Source: Clostridiales bacterium (GTDB lineage: Bacteria; Bacillota; Peptococcia; Peptococcales; Peptococcaceae). From it: DNA of 7,407 bases. Positions 6,353-7,407 of the stretch are shown one piece after another. The stretch spans positions 1 through 7,407 of the forward strand of contig QAKL01000070.1 of assembly GCA_003343815.1 (NCBI GenBank). The letters are read 5' to 3'. The first letter of the stretch is position 1. Every line of letters begins with the position of its first letter. Position numbers and translations under genes: made by a program. Below the pieces are notes generated by a model. The model was not told the origin of the DNA, made no database searches, and saw only the letters and a program-made list of their open reading frames with translations.

Positions 6353-6634
6353 ATGAGTAGATCGTTGAAAAAAGGTCCTTTTGTAGAAGAAAAACTCTAC
6401 AACAGAATCGTTGAGATGAATGAGAAGAATGAGAAAAAGGTATTAAAAACTTGGTCGCGCAGTTCCACTATTTTCCCGGAATTTGTCGGACATACCATTG
6501 CTGTGCATGATGGCCGCAAGCATATCCCGGTATATGTTACCGAGGATATGGTAGGACATAAATTGGGTGAGTTTGCACCGACCAGAACATTTAAAGGCCA
6601 TGCCGGCAGTGAAAAATCTTCCGGTTCCCGCTAA
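6353..6634 (+). CDS. rpsS: 30S ribosomal protein S19
   Basis: S19 lies in the small-subunit head, with S13, near the A site. The 93 residues are of normal length and read as a standard S19: MSRSLKKGPFVEEKL at the start, WSRSSTIFPEFVGHTIAVHDGRKHIPVYV at about 34-62, MVGHKLGEFAPTRTFKGH at 66-83, and a short basic tail. AAAGGAGG at 6334-6341 lies 11 bases before the ATG, slightly longer than the 5-9 seen for its neighbours. rplV follows after 21 bases. Confidence 0.98.
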   Translation: MSRSLKKGPFVEEKLYNRIVEMNEKNEKKVLKTWSRSSTIFPEFVGHTIAVHDGRKHIPVYVTEDMVGHKLGEFAPTRTFKGHAGSEKSSGSR

Positions 6635-6655
6635 TATTAGAGAGGAGGTTTAGCA

Positions 6656-6988
6656 ATGGAAGCAAAAGCTGTCGCTAAATATATCAGAATCTCTCCTCGT
6701 AAAGCAGCTCAGGTAGCTGACCTTGTCAGAGGCAAGAGCGTGGGAGAGGCTTATGCTATTTTGAAATTTACACCGAATAAAGGTGCGGCTATTATCGAGC
6801 AGGTGTTGAAATCTGCTGTCGCTAATGCTGAGCACAACTACAACATGGATGTTGATAAATTATATGTAAGCACCATTTTTGTCGATCAGGGGCCGAGCTT
6901 GAAACGTTTCAAACCTCGCGCTATGGGTCGTGCAGACGGTATCATGAAAAGAACCAGTCATATTACCGTTATGGTTAGCGAAAAGTAA
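6656..6988 (+). CDS. rplV: 50S ribosomal protein L22
   Basis: L22 has a globular domain on the subunit surface and a long beta-hairpin in the exit tunnel. The 110 residues match the family. The N-terminal half contains RISPRKAAQVADLVRGKSV at 11-29, and NAEHNY is at 57-62. The tunnel hairpin is at about 79-103 (GPSLKRFKPRAMGRADGIMK then RTSHITV). Residues 82-84 are Leu-Lys-Arg, intact at the place where deletion gives erythromycin resistance in E. coli. The start follows GAGGAGGTT at 6642-6650. rpsC starts 18 bases after the stop. Confidence 0.98.
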   Translation: MEAKAVAKYIRISPRKAAQVADLVRGKSVGEAYAILKFTPNKGAAIIEQVLKSAVANAEHNYNMDVDKLYVSTIFVDQGPSLKRFKPRAMGRADGIMKRTSHITVMVSEK

Positions 6989-6992
6989 TCTT

Positions 6993-7000
6993 AAGGAGGG
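6993..7000 (+). promoter_or_regulatory. Ribosome binding site that sets the rpsC GTG start
   Basis: AAGGAGGG ends 6 bases before the GTG at 7007. Together with the translated start MGQKVNPKGLRIG, which is the normal S3 N-terminus, this fixes GTG as the initiation codon. Confidence 0.88.
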
Positions 7001-7006
7001 AAACTT

Positions 7007-7407
7007 GTGGGTCAGAAAGTAAATCCGAAAGGATTGCGCATTGGCGTAATCAAAGACTGGGATGCTAAATGGTATTCCGATAAAAACTATGTAGAACTCC
7101 TCCATGAAGACTTGAAGCTCCGCAAATATTTAAAGGATAAATTATTCGCCAGCGGCGTGTCCAATATCGTTATCGAGAGAACCGGCACGACCAAAGTGAA
7201 AATCAATATCTTTACTGCGAAACCCGGTATTGTTATCGGCAGAAACGGAGCAGAGATTGAGGTTCTGCGCAAAGAATTAGAAAAGATGACCAACAAACAA
7301 GTCGATGTACGTATTACTGAGGTAAAACGTCCCGATGTTGATGCACAGTTAGTGGCTGAGGCTACTGCTGGTGCTTTGGAAAGACGTACTGCATTTCGCC
7401 GTGCTAT
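7007..7407 (+). CDS. rpsC: 30S ribosomal protein S3, 3'-truncated by the window
   Basis: S3 lies at the mRNA entry of the small subunit and, with S4 and S5, contributes to mRNA unwinding. The gene runs off the window: 133 complete codons are visible out of about 215-230 expected. The N-terminus MGQKVNPKGLRIGVIKDWDAKWY is diagnostic. The type II KH domain carries its loop as PGIVIGRNGAEIE at 73-85, followed by VDVRITEVKRPD at 99-110. The last residues, ALERRTAFRRA, correspond to the conserved LERRxxFRRAM stretch that begins the C-terminal domain. The start is GTG, unlike the ATG used by the other r-protein genes here. Confidence 0.97.
   Translation, partial: MGQKVNPKGLRIGVIKDWDAKWYSDKNYVELLHEDLKLRKYLKDKLFASGVSNIVIERTGTTKVKINIFTAKPGIVIGRNGAEIEVLRKELEKMTNKQVDVRITEVKRPDVDAQLVAEATAGALERRTAFRRA

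Noticed and set aside
1..7407. Search for tRNA genes, CRISPR arrays, insertion sequences, attachment sites or toxin/defence genes
   Set aside because: Coding sequence and one short intergenic region fill the window; no such structure was seen.

Overview
The window joins two operons on the + strand. The first (1-3286) is the distal part of a branched-chain amino acid ABC importer operon: livH (5' end cut off by the window), livM, livG and livF, packed with short gaps or overlaps. A clear intrinsic terminator follows livF. The second (about 3382 to the window end) is the start of the S10 ribosomal protein operon in its classic order: rpsJ, rplC, rplD, rplW, rplB, rpsS, rplV, and rpsC (3' end cut off).

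The organism looks like a low-to-moderate GC Firmicute. Nearly every gene has a strong AGGAGG-type Shine-Dalgarno sequence, and the proteins match Firmicutes-type r-proteins in length and sequence. The L3, S3 and LivM wording suggests Negativicutes or a related clostridial line, but this is from memory and is a weak inference. No gene in the window is foreign, broken or mobile. This is mostly core genome.

The importer genes form one functional unit. LivH and LivM are the two membrane permeases, and LivG and LivF are the two ATPases. The periplasmic or lipoprotein binding protein is not in the window and probably lies upstream of livH. The r-protein genes supply parts of both subunits: S10, S19 and S3 in the small-subunit head, and L3, L4, L23, L2 and L22 around the peptidyl transferase centre and exit tunnel.

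The least ordinary stretch is the 249-base gap between livF and rpsJ. It holds the liv terminator, an A-tract, a promoter with an extended -10, and a leader of about 119 nt. The leader carries a 9-codon ORF whose ribosome-binding region nearly duplicates that of rpsJ (14 of 16 bases, same spacing), and three small potential hairpins. This is a candidate regulatory leader for the S10 operon. I cannot show conservation from one sequence, so it remains a hypothesis. Nothing else suggests an undescribed system.
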